64,000 bases of DNA from Periplaneta americana (taxonomy: Eukaryota > Arthropoda > Insecta > Blattodea > Blattidae), in contig NC_091128.1 in the NCBI RefSeq assembly GCF_040183065.1, forward strand, positions 174,828,168-174,892,167, in the 5' to 3' direction. Both the position numbers and the translations under genes were made by a program. Below are positions 23,401 to 28,220 of this stretch, in pieces; the stretch's first letter is position 1, and every line of letters starts with the position of its first letter. The notes beneath the pieces were generated by a model that saw nothing but the letters and a program-made list of their open reading frames with translations, did no database searches and was not told the origin of the DNA.

Positions 23401-25624
23401 TCATAATATTCATCTTGCAACATGTAAGAAAAGAGAATGTTCTGTCTATTTTCATGCTGGAACGGAACTGTGTTTTATTTTGTCTGATAAGACTGAATAC
23501 TCTTTCCTCTGTTACATTGCTCTGGAGCAAAGTTCAAACAATTTGCATAACCCTGCAGAGTTTTGTCATTTTTTTTTACACCATTGTAGTCAGTTTTATT
23601 GTACAGATTGTTCCAAACTACCTCACAATCAACAAAATTCTCTGCAAGTTGTCTTTGCATGCATATGAATTGCATAAATTCATCGTAGAAATTATTCATG
23701 TCATCAATGGTGAACTTACTACAAAAATATTTAACTTGATTGAAGCTGCTTTCACTGTTTTTAACATTGACAAAAGTACTATCAGAAACTACTTCATTGT
23801 TAAGAGGAAAATTCAACTGATGTGCAAAAGAATGTTCTAACCTTAAAAAAAAATCTTAATTGCCGCCAAATTCGCTCTTACATTACATTAAAAATGGCGT
23901 CAAGAACAAAATGACAATTGCAAAGCAATATCAGATTCCGTTTTCTAGTGCACTCTAACAATGATTACGTGCACCACTTCAACCAATGCCAATTTTTTTT
24001 ATTTATTTCCCCCCCCCCCCAGAAATGTATATTTATTTAAGTACCAGGTCGCAAAATGGACCCATGCCTTTTACAAGATGTATGTAACATAGTACATGAT
24101 TCAGTATAAAAAATACAATTTACATTCAAACACTTTCACCAAGAGTGAAGTGTTTTACAAGAAATCACTCATTCATTAAACACGAGAAATTACTAAACTA
24201 TTGAGCAATGGATTTGGATGTGTTCTTACAGATTTTATAAATTTGGTTCTGGCATTTTGAATATAATCACTAAATAACATTATATTTAGTGACTCATATA
24301 GTTGAGAGTTACTGATACCATAGTCTGCTCCCGTGATTGTCCTACATACAGATCTTTGTATTCCATCCAGTCTTTTAATATGACGTATATGAGTATTTGA
24401 CCAAATTTCACAAGCATATTATATGAACGGATCAGACAAGTGTATAATAAAACTTTGACTTTAAGAGAGATGCGACTTTTGAAAAGAGGATAAAGCAGCA
24501 TGAAATGTTGAAACGCTCTGTCTCTGATTAAATTAATATGTTGTCTGTAAGTCAGTCTTCTATCAAGATAAACGCCGAGATAACCAATGCCAAATGAACA
24601 TTTGAAGACAGTAGTGTCCTCTCTTGTTCAAAACAAGGACTTGGCGTCAAAAACTTTGAGAAGGAAGGTAGTGCTTTAATCTATAAATATTGACATATAT
24701 CTTACTTGAATTTCTATTAAAAAAAAAAAAAGCTGACATGTGTATGGTGTCATTAGTTCTCAAGCATTGGAAAGCAACCAATCATTAGTTCTCAAGCATT
24801 GGAAAGCAACCAATCATTAGTTCTCAGGCATTGGAAAGCAACCACTCATTAGTTCTCAGGCATTCGAAAGCAACCAATCATTAGTTCTCAGGCATTCGAA
24901 AGCAACCACTCATTAGTTCTCAAGCATTGGAAAGCAACCACTCATTAGTTCTCAGGCATTGGAAAGCAACCACTCATTAGTTCTCAGGCATTGGAAAGCA
25001 ACCAATCATTAGTTCTCAGGCATTGGAAAGCAACCAATCATTAGTTCTCAGGCATTCGAAAGCAACCACTCATTAGTTCTCAAGCATTGGAAAGCAACCA
25101 CTCATTAGTTCTCAGGCATTGGAAAGCAACCACTCATTAGTTCTCAGGCATTGGAAAGCAACCACTCATTAGTTCTCAGGCATTGGAAAGCAACCAATCA
25201 TTAGTTCTCAGGCATTGGAAAGCAACCACTCATTAGTTCTCAGGCATTGGAAAGCAACCACTCATTAGTTCTCAGGCATTGGAAAGCAACCAATCATTAG
25301 TTCTCAGGCATTGGAAAGCAACCACTCATTAGTTCTCAGGCATTGGAAAGCAACCAATCATTAGTTCTCAGGCATTCGAAAGCAACCACTCATTAGTTCT
25401 CAAGCATTGGAAAGCAACCACTCATTAGTTCTCAGGCATTGGAAAGCAACCAATCATTAGTTCTCAGGCATTCGAAAGCAACCACTCATTTTAATTTAGG
25501 AGCCACTAAATTTCTTCGCTGTCTGTTTCAGTTGACAGATGAGAAGCAGAAGCAGACATTCGAATCAGCATTCCAAACAGCAGCAACGCAGCCATTGTTT
25601 GCTGATCTTATCGCGTGCTTGTGA
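1822..25624 (+). CDS. HTT: Huntingtin, C-terminal part (eight exons; 5' end outside window)
   Basis: Huntingtin is a very large HEAT-repeat scaffold that binds HAP40 and supports vesicle transport, endosome traffic and autophagy. Eight exons were placed: 1822-1998, 3068-3319, 7711-7946, 13611-14263, 18591-18971, 21744-21904, 23030-23117 and 25532-25624. All junctions are GT/AG and every phase fits, giving 679 residues plus a TGA stop. Collinear landmarks of animal huntingtin are visible in order: SLSRLPLVNSY, LLGWTSRQQFEETW, SDLFTEKAQF, EDEILHQYLV, KAAAVLG, LHGVLYIL, LSCMYT, DFFPPSEIMTKVIGEFLS, RIGRCEYEDRKLLCLAAADF. The stop falls a few residues earlier than in vertebrates. Exons are GC-rich against AT-rich introns, and the introns hold most of the mobile elements between 2 and 25 kb. 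The exon model is by eye; RNA evidence could move a boundary. Confidence 0.95.
2071..2900. mobile_element. PIF/Harbinger-like MITE with TAA duplication
   Basis: The ends are inverted repeats (AGGTACGGTCACAC at the left; GTGTGACCGTACTT at the right) flanked by TAA at 2068-2070 and 2901-2903. Both subterminal regions repeat short motifs such as GCTACTTTT, GTTCACAC and GCAGCAAAAGTTGC. The centre is AT-rich and has no transposase frame. The 3-bp TAA duplication fits the PIF/Harbinger superfamily. A fragment of the same family lies at 52795-52877. Confidence 0.75.
3068..3319 (+). CDS. HTT: HTT exon 2 of 8 in window
   Basis: Acceptor TACAG, donor GTATGT. Encodes ITLLGWTSRQQFEETW, then AVRAISALLVQTLMLPMPGN, aligned with huntingtin VQAITSLVLSAMTVPVAGN. 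Ends with two bases of a Lys codon. Confidence 0.95.
3577..4166. mobile_element. Tc1/mariner-type MITE with 28-bp inverted repeats
   Basis: The ends read CTGGGTGTTCA...TGAACACCCAG, with 28-bp inverted repeats differing at about three positions, flanked by TA on each side (3575-3576 and 4167-4168). The interior is non-coding. It lies in the HTT intron between exons ending at 3319 and starting at 7711. Confidence 0.8.
4440..5277 (+). pseudogene. Mariner-like transposase pseudogene
   Basis: The reading frames give an N-terminal EQWAKVTFCQKLGETA helix region, then in another frame LLLHDNAPAHRSILVQEEL and LPHLPYSPDL, then after a further shift LFPLMKSILRGRNF and FQQCFQQLHQRW. These are the DDE catalytic and C-terminal motifs of mariner transposases. 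The second catalytic Asp (HDNA) is present. The position of the third Asp, 35 residues later, is His in the PCHFF motif. A frameshift lies at an eight-T run near 5070. The gene is therefore inactive. Confidence 0.8.
5330..6173. other. Intronic sequence without clear feature
   Basis: AT-rich sequence with many short near-repeats of a TGCGATA/ACAAGTTAC type. No exon, RNA gene or clean terminal repeat was found. Confidence 0.35.
6187..6450 (-). repeat. Left terminal repeat (pLTR) of the Penelope-like element
   Basis: The reverse complement of 7211-7474 with only a few differences. In the sense of the ORF (minus strand) it forms the 3' repeat and holds a hammerhead-like core. It overlaps the last residues of the ORF. 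Confidence 0.85.
6227..6269 (-). ncRNA. Hammerhead-ribozyme-like core (ORF sense)
   Basis: On the minus strand CTGAAGA (6263-6269) is followed by a 6-bp stem with the sides GATGGC and GCCGTC around a 7-nt loop, then GAAA, then a short stem AGCT/AGCT and an A, fitting the hammerhead order CUGANGA - helix II - GAAA - helix III - UH. Hammerheads are known from Penelope terminal repeats. Helix I could not be set by eye, and activity is inference. Confidence 0.6.
6401..7093 (-). CDS. Penelope-type GIY-YIG endonuclease fragment
   Basis: 230 residues. The first half is a linker region (GPISGKISRMLRKHGIK). Next comes the PLE linker motif NLLRPVKDDL and then the nuclease: GVYRIPCECGKCYIGQTGR with the two halves GVY and YIG, the following ERCKEHQRSI with the conserved Arg, and HSLETGHKIDF. 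The CxC pair before YIG is typical of Penelope enzymes. In a full element this domain nicks target DNA for reverse transcription. The upstream reverse transcriptase is absent, so the copy cannot move by itself. A further frame at 6853-7227 covers overlapping sequence, suggesting a frameshift near 6990-7090. Confidence 0.85.
   Translation of the reverse strand: MVLSTLLHRARGISDKESLPSEICHLRKTFLQNNFGNREIGLALRRAFSDKPPAEEQEETKGMAYIPFYGPISGKISRMLRKHGIKTIHKPPTKIQNLLRPVKDDLGLRTPGVYRIPCECGKCYIGQTGRTITERCKEHQRSIRLYYPDNSAVAQHSLETGHKIDFSATTILDKTSGYWDLVIKEAIEIQLDGNNFNRDGGLQLSTAWKPAINMLRPPAHGRQSGPASGS
7211..7474 (+). repeat. Right terminal repeat (pLTR) of the Penelope-like element
   Basis: Inverted copy of the left arm. 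It contains the TATATA-type motif GCATATATACCGG (about 7351) and a hammerhead-like core on the + strand, and is followed by a 33-bp end piece up to the target duplication. Confidence 0.85.
7392..7434 (+). ncRNA. Hammerhead-ribozyme-like core (inverted copy)
   Basis: Mirror copy of the motif at 6227-6269. CTGAAGA at 7392-7398, paired sides GATGGC/GCCGTC, GAAA at 7419-7422, then GCTTGGAAGCTA. A CTA triplet sits at the expected cleavage position. Confidence 0.6.
7711..7946 (+). CDS. HTT: HTT exon 3 of 8 in window
   Basis: Acceptor TTTCGCAG and donor GTAGAC. The first G completes the Lys codon from the previous exon. It encodes ERLRAIHELLWWRLQDL and GYSQVSLEYLWTATRILDG, which matches the huntingtin LGQVSIHSVWLGN area. 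The acidic and proline-rich stretch of vertebrates that follows is much shorter here. One base remains for the next codon. Confidence 0.9.
8085..8918 (-). pseudogene. LINE ORF2 C-terminus: RNase H and zinc-knuckle region
   Basis: 277 residues. RNase H motifs are present: YTDGSLI (first Asp), [12 protein letters not shown] (Glu), ILSDSKAAI (second Asp) and [19 protein letters not shown] (last Asp). A Cys/His cluster follows ([18 protein letters not shown]). The RNase H residues are intact although the ORF is separated by a frame break from the RT part at 9020-9472, so it is a dead fragment of ORF2 of an I/LOA-type LINE. Confidence 0.85.
9020..9472 (-). pseudogene. LINE reverse transcriptase C-terminal fragment
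   Basis: 150 residues with KRLAGKKWGCSRNTLNTTYK and FIQPVLTYCGEIL, the usual thumb-proximal region of LINE RTs, and SYSPLCRSKTQKSF. The catalytic FADD box lies upstream and is missing, so the copy is 5'-truncated. Confidence 0.8.
9735..10392. mobile_element. Probable fold-back MITE
   Basis: Inverted pairs occur at two scales. GCCTATAATGGTAGTAATTA (9765-9784) faces TAATTACCATTATAGGC (about 9846-9862), and TTTTATGCTCGACCAT (9880-9895) faces ATGGTCGAGCATAAAA (10377-10392). No coding frame lies inside. The exact ends and duplication were not resolved. Confidence 0.45.
10727..11455 (+). mobile_element. LTR-like unit (possible solo LTR), unproven
   Basis: A GC-rich block that starts TGACAGCGACGTG and ends ATAAAATTCACA. 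It contains a TATA-like TTATAAATT (about 10923), a following TCAGTTATTCAGTCAGT initiator-like region, a 36-bp tandem repeat and AATAAA motifs near the end. ACAGCGACGT (10730) recurs inverted as ACGTCGCTGT (10910). These fit an LTR of about 730 bp, but no target duplication and no internal coding region were found. Confidence 0.35.
11061..11150 (+). repeat. 36-bp tandem repeat, about 2.5 copies
   Basis: A unit beginning CCTGAGTTCGAGTGCAGTGG is repeated with almost no change; the last copy is partial and has a T/A change. It lies inside the LTR-like block. Confidence 0.85.
11470..12900. other. HTT intron; microsatellite and unidentified repeat-like DNA
   Basis: AT-rich non-coding sequence. It holds an (ATC)n run at 12296-12326 and, at about 12545-12900, a pyrimidine-rich stretch with the texture of an interspersed repeat (GTCAGCTTGATGAGTTAATG). 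No exon could be supported. Confidence 0.4.
12911..13114. mobile_element. 204-bp hAT-type MITE with exact 8-bp duplication
   Basis: It begins CAGGGGCGTAT and ends ATACGCCCCTG, with inverted repeats of 11 bp. The flanks are identical 8-bp copies CATTCTGG at 12903-12910 and 13115-13122. The 8-bp duplication and CAGGG ends are diagnostic of hAT elements. The interior is AT-rich and non-coding. Confidence 0.9.
13201..13290 (+). mobile_element. 3'-end fragment of LINE family B
   Basis: About 90 bp matching the last part of the family B LINE, ending GGCATTAGAAAACAACAACA with a CAA tail. It is an extremely short, 5'-truncated insertion on the + strand. Confidence 0.85.
13611..14263 (+). CDS. HTT: HTT exon 4 of 8 in window (large exon)
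   Basis: The largest exon, 653 bp and GC-rich. Acceptor GTTGCAG, donor GTCTGC. Two leading bases complete a Val codon. The frame gives LHSCLHFLLDLYSQW, SDLFTEKAQFQWM, ARIAGLHGVLYILQG and ends VHLALLQ in phase 0. Long open frames in the other frames and on the other strand are shadows caused by high GC content. Confidence 0.95.
14490..14775 (+). mobile_element. tRNA-derived SINE, type 1
   Basis: The head resembles a tRNA with an A box GGTAGCTCAGTTGG (14491) and a B box GGTTCGATCCC (14537-14547), the internal RNA polymerase III promoter. The body carries CGGGTCTTTCCCGGGGGT and ends near GGGGATACCTTTACC followed by a T-rich run. A minus-strand relative is at 27505-27860. It sits just downstream of the large HTT exon. 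Confidence 0.85.
14785..15033 (-). mobile_element. tRNA-derived SINE, type 2
   Basis: Read on the minus strand the head is GCCACCGGCGTGGCTCAGTT with B box GGTTCGATCCCC. The body includes GGTTTTTCCGAGGTTTTCCC and the end GACGCTAAATAACC. Relatives are at 18328-18535 (minus) and 61014-61182 (plus). It abuts the type 1 SINE in tail-to-tail orientation. Confidence 0.85.
15125..15925 (+). mobile_element. DNA transposon remnant with DDE transposase fragment
   Basis: The flanks are inverted copies. 15155-15290 contains TGCTCGACTCACCAGTAAAC, and 15775-15890 contains GCTTACTGGTGAGTCGAGCA. The interior (about 15330-15560) encodes, with stops, HQLTQWDPAARVNFCRWM, then VMTDET and RLSGYVNSQNSWIWDR, the motifs of a Tc1/mariner-class DDE_3 transposase. 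Stops and frame breaks make it inactive. Confidence 0.65.
16004..16772. mobile_element. 769-bp hAT-type MITE with exact 8-bp duplication
   Basis: Ends are TAGAGATGGG and CCCATCTCTA, an exact 10-bp inverted repeat. The flanks are identical 8-mers CTGTGGAA at 15996-16003 and 16773-16780. Both subterminal zones are packed with the motif GAAACAGTTTC/AACTGTTCC in both orientations, as seen for transposase binding sites. No transposase is encoded. Confidence 0.9.
17085..17215 (-). mobile_element. SINE fragment
   Basis: Similar to 27690-27860: both contain CCATG(A/G)AGAGCCAAG, a GGTGAA(C/T)GA block and ATCCAACTAG/ATCCAACCAA. The tRNA head is not intact. Confidence 0.5.
17290..17332 (-). ncRNA. Hammerhead-ribozyme-like core, left arm
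   Basis: On the minus strand CTGAAGA (17326-17332), then a stem with sides GAGGA and CCTC around a loop, then GAAAC (about 17301-17306) and GTCGGTGG. Helix III cannot be placed uniquely. Confidence 0.5.
17541..17590 (+). ncRNA. Hammerhead-ribozyme-like core, right arm
   Basis: CTGAAGA at 17541-17547, sides GAGGA/TCCTC enclosing AGATGAACA, GAAA at 17568-17571, then CGTCGGTGGATCACC. It is the mirror image of the left arm motif. Confidence 0.5.
18222..18290 (+). mobile_element. End fragment of a Penelope-like element
   Basis: TGACCTGGCTGGAAGCCCGA and the following AAATTTCGAATTA repeat the outer arm sequence found inverted at 17253-17285. CGCCAGGAAAGC after it parallels CGCCGGGAAAGC next to the element ending at 7507. 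The 600 bp between 17604 and 18222 may be an insertion that split one terminal repeat. Confidence 0.6.
18328..18535 (-). mobile_element. tRNA-derived SINE, type 2
   Basis: On the minus strand, B box GGGTTCGATTCCC, the body GGTTGAGGTTTTTTCCAGG and the end GACGCTAAATAACC. It stops only about 55 bp before the acceptor of the HTT exon at 18591. Confidence 0.8.
18591..18971 (+). CDS. HTT: HTT exon 5 of 8 in window
   Basis: Acceptor GATACAG, donor GTGGGT, phase 0 at both ends. It starts GLERLVV (huntingtin RGLERLLL) and contains LLLSCMYTERSDD, FDRIKKGYPFEVELL and DFFPPSEIMTKVIGEFLS. Confidence 0.96.
19405..19451. repeat. (ATT)n microsatellite
   Basis: A run of about 15 TTA/ATT units directly upstream of an RTE/L1-like LINE fragment. 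A second (ATT)n run closes the other side at 20391-20437. Confidence 0.95.
19608..19955 (+). mobile_element. Nested LINE 3' end (family D) inside family C copy
   Basis: The sequence at 19620-19790 reads as a LINE C-terminus (KITWKRTVLTEAK, GKTWSEIKALAG, RWRSFLRALCSTQE). It ends in a GATTGGTT tail that expands into a GGTT/TTGGGG-rich tract. On both sides the host LINE reads GAGAGAG..GGAAC, so about 12 bp are duplicated around the insertion. Confidence 0.75.
19800..19955 (+). repeat. G-rich tract of TTGG/TTTTGG/TTGGGG units
   Basis: About 150 bp of T/G-only DNA on this strand: first TTGG units, then TTTTGG, then TTGGGG. It looks like drift and expansion of the (GATTGGTT)n tail of the nested LINE. 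It has many runs of three or four G and could form G-quadruplexes. Confidence 0.85.
20391..20437. repeat. (ATT)n microsatellite
   Basis: About 15 ATT units after the end of the family C LINE, reading as its tail. Confidence 0.95.
20439..21425. repeat. Unclassified interspersed repeat with (GACA)n
   Basis: Begins AGCAGTACCTGTGCGCTCCG and ends GGCTACAGATTTATTATTAG. It contains a (GACA)n run at 21276-21297. No intact ORF or terminal repeat is present. The abrupt change of texture at both ends suggests an element whose class I cannot name. Confidence 0.4.
21744..21904 (+). CDS. HTT: HTT exon 6 of 8 in window
   Basis: Acceptor CTTGCAG, donor GTATCC. Encodes IQDWVVLSVANFTQCSPVGM and ASWCLTCFFISASVNPW, very close to human RDWVMLSLSNFTQRAPVAM. 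Ends with two bases of a Leu codon. Confidence 0.95.
21905..23029. other. HTT intron without clear feature
   Basis: AT-rich. A stretch at about 22560-22830 has the texture of an old LINE fragment on the minus strand (CCTCATTTATTTTCAAACCG), but the reading frame is too damaged to support a call. Confidence 0.35.
23030..23117 (+). CDS. HTT: HTT exon 7 of 8 in window
   Basis: Acceptor TTGCAAG, donor GTGAGT. Encodes FPHVQSRIGRCEYEDRKLL and then CLAAADFYHH, matching human LPHVISRMGK and LVATDFYRH. An alternative acceptor at GTGCAG (23043) would lose the conserved FPHV. Confidence 0.93.
23340..23830 (-). pseudogene. hAT-type transposase C-terminal fragment
   Basis: Two minus-strand frames join near 23500-23530. 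The first covers DDMNNFYDEFMQF and CEVVWNNLY; the second begins with a TEERVFSLIRQNKTQFRSSM motif and continues FLTCCKMN, the dimerisation region of hAT transposases (usual form ERVFS...K...R.SL...). Frameshifts and the lack of the catalytic region make it a remnant. It lies in the last HTT intron. Confidence 0.6.
23850..24740. other. HTT intron, possible LINE remnant
   Basis: Contains a C homopolymer at 24008-24020. At about 24280-24560 the minus strand reads like a LINE RT end (KVLLYTCLIRSYNML, QRDRAFQHF). The frames are broken, so no element boundary is given. Confidence 0.35.
24751..25493 (+). repeat. Minisatellite, 23 copies of a 32-bp unit
   Basis: Successive CATTAGTTCTCA starts lie exactly 32 bp apart (24751, 24783, 24815 and so on) for 23 units, ending 39 bp before the last HTT exon. 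Units differ at three positions only: CAAGC or CAGGC, CATTGG or CATTCG, and CCAAT or CCACT. The variant order is not random; a CATTCG..CCACT unit followed by a CAAGC unit occurs three times (units 5-6, 10-11 and 20-21). This points to duplication of multi-unit blocks. Confidence 0.95.
25532..25624 (+). CDS. HTT: HTT terminal exon
   Basis: Acceptor TGTTTCAG, then LTDEKQKQTFESAFQTAAT and a final LIACL before TGA. It aligns with the end of huntingtin (AFQSVLEVV ... LLTCL). It starts about 40 bp after a 23-unit minisatellite. Confidence 0.9.
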   Translation: MTDEKQKQTFESAFQTAATQPLFADLIACL

Positions 25625-25916
25625 GTACAGACAGTAAGTTGTCAGTCTGCTTAGTCTCCCTCTGAATCGAGCATCTGTGTAAACATAAATATGCAGACAT
25701 TTCTTATAACAATGCCATTTTTATTACTATGTTACAGGCAAAGTGATGAGTGTTTCGGGAAAGACAATTAATAATATTCTACAGGTGAAGTTCATAGAAA
25801 TGTGATATCATTGGAAGCTGACAGATTTTCGAGGAAAAGAATTGGCCGGGACCTTCTTCACATGATGGATGCATTTCCAGGAGCTGCGCATTGTACATAA
25901 CATTCCTTCTGTAGTG

Positions 25917-25922
25917 AATAAA
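25917..25922 (+). promoter_or_regulatory. HTT: Candidate poly(A) signal of HTT
   Basis: AATAAA about 290 bp after the HTT stop codon, with no earlier clear signal after the stop. Confidence 0.6.
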
Positions 25923-25929
25923 GATACAG

Positions 25930-27500
25930 TAATTCTCCTTTTCTGCTAGTTTGATTACTCATGCCTCTCCAAAAGTAAATACTGCCCTTTTCCCAATCTG
26001 AAGCCTATGCAAACCATATAAATTTATATCTATTGCTTGAAGCAATCGAAAATTCTGTTATCCAATACAGAACAACTACTTTCAAATATGAAGTTCTCAA
26101 AAATTCTTTCTATTCCTGTTTATTATGTTCGCCATCAAGTAGAAGTTTTTTTTTTTTTTTTTACGTCTTCTGGAAATTATCTTACAGATTCCAACTACTA
26201 TTTTATTTCTTAAAAAAAATAGAAATGAACCAATTTTTCACATTTATTTCCACATTATTCTTTTGGATAATCATTCTACAGTCCAAATGAACTTTTTTTC
26301 GATTAAGTAAATAAACATTATTGTAGGGTTTCAAGTTTATTTTTAATTCTATCCTGATTTTGAGCTAATATGGCGCTCGATTGTTCAACAACCAGAGTCC
26401 TCTTATAACAGATCATCATCAACCATTAAGTTTAGATCTTGTCTGCTCCTCTAAATTTCAAGGAAGATGCTCATTTTTTATAACTTCAGTCGTTCCTTGT
26501 CTTAGTATAGGTATAGGGTGGATGGTAACTTCTGCACCAAAACAACCATTAAAATTTTGTGCTCTATAACGTAACAACATTTTTGCTGTCCTGAAGTTTG
26601 AAGTCAAGTCACTTCTGCTATCTATGAACAGTCTATGATACTCTACAATGTTCTTTGAATAGTTATATCGTGGACCATAATTGTGTGAAATTACGGAAAT
26701 CGTTATGTTTTATGAAGCATTTGGCAACATCACGGCTGCTGCAATAACTCTAAGCAAGCACAGTCTGTACTCCTTACCTTCCTCTCCCCTCCATGTAACA
26801 TGTGACGTGCACTGCATTGTAAGATTTATTTCAACGATTTTCGCTATTATTCAGTTTAAATTCATGGCTAAGTGGTTTAATTTGCAAAAAAAAAAAAAAA
26901 AAAAAAAGATTCAAGACATTAACTGTTCAGATTATTTTTATCTATCTGCTTGTATAGCAATCAGCCATTTCTCTCGGGCTTTTACCGCAATAGAGCACTG
27001 CAAACATTGGGCAAAGACTATTGTTTTCCTGCTTAACAGTGTATATTTTCATACATTCATTTTACTGTATTCATGACTTATGGTGTTAGATTTTTTATTT
27101 TAAAATGAAAATTTTAGATCATAATCTGAAATATTAAGTTAATGAGAATGTGAGGAACGAAAATTGTGGTATACGAGTAAGTAAATATAATTATTTTGAC
27201 GATTTTTTTTTAATTATCTTCTACCAGTACGGACCCAGGACTCTCAGTAGCAATACCGGTACCTCCCGTAGTGTAGTGTACTATATCGCTTCAGAGCAAT
27301 GGTGTTGAATCATTAGCAGATCAAAGGAAATATGTATTGATTAAAGTATCAGTGGGATAATTTTCTTCTAACACACTGCGCTGAAAATATGATCTTACAG
27401 ATTCCAACTAATATTTCCTTCCTTGCAAAATAAAAATTAATTAAATTTCTATATTATTTATTTACACTTTGTCATTTCTCCTTTCTGTTGCGGAATAAGA
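25930..27500. other. HTT-UCHL5 intergenic region
   Basis: AT-rich, with a T run at 26145-26161 and an A run at 26887-26908. The one notable feature is the 50-bp block at 26355-26405, repeated in front of UCHL5. No gene is supported. Confidence 0.45.
26355..26405 (+). repeat. Partial duplicate of the UCHL5 upstream block
   Basis: TTTTGAGCTAATATGGCGC then CGATTG and CAGAGTCCTCTTA match 29839-29888 with about five differences over 50 bp. The block contains AATATGGCGC, similar to a YY1-type core site. Confidence 0.7.
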
Positions 27501-27504
27501 TAAA

Positions 27505-27860
27505 AGTATGTCGTGTGTATGCCATGAAGGTGCTTGTAGGCATGGAGGTAGAGCTCCATGTTTTCTTAACCTCGACACTAGAATGAGGTGTGTTCAGCAC
27601 CACTTTTCGATCGCATTTTACCCCCATAGGAAGACCCGGTACATACTGCATTTGATAGGAGACCTCGGCTCTGTTCTAGAAGTTGAGGCAAGCCCAACAG
27701 CCCATGGAGAGCCAAGGACGACCAGCCTAGTGCTGGCCTGGAAAAGAAGTCACTCAACGCTCGTTTGACCCTGGCCTGACATATACTACTTGCCTCAGCA
27801 GGGGTGAATGACTATCCAACTAGTACAGGGTATCATGTGGTTAGCACATATAACTGGCTT
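27505..27860 (-). mobile_element. SINE, type 1 relative, plus adjacent SINE body
   Basis: On the minus strand 27508-27672 matches the body of the SINE at 14490-14775 (GGAGCTCTACCTCCATGCC, CCGGGTCTTCC). 27690-27860 matches the fragment at 17085-17215. The tRNA head is degraded. Confidence 0.6.
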
Positions 27861-28100
27861 GCAGAGCTGGATTTCGCTACCTTAATTTCATCACAATGCT
27901 GGGTTGGCACCAGTCTCGTACACTGGCCGAAATTTCTTGAAAAATATTCTTCCGCAATGAATACTCGATCTAGAACTCATTCTGCTGAATTGATTATGAT
28001 ATATTTCATGTTTCGTCACTACTGGCTGGATTCGGAATTGTTGTTTAGTCAACTGGGTGAAACCGTCAACTGTCCGAACCCCTAACACAGGTTTGAACCT
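27861..28100 (-). mobile_element. Probable SINE-like fragment
   Basis: The minus strand contains CGGCCAGTGTACGAGACTGG followed by TGCCAACCCAGCAT, similar to CGGCCAGTGTATGGGACCGG at about 54500 in the SINE-like element there. The boundaries are uncertain. Confidence 0.4.
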
Positions 28101-28220
28101 CTTTAACACCAATAAGGCATCACTCATGAGGCAACTAGGGCAGGAGATAATGGGGTAGGTTGGCCAGTGATTCGAAATTATCATCATAATTTCAATCGTA
28201 TTTAATGACGTATATTTATA

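Noticed and set aside
24751-25493. CRISPR-like array of short repeats
   Set aside because: The units are contiguous with no unique spacers and differ only at three positions, so it is a minisatellite in an animal intron.
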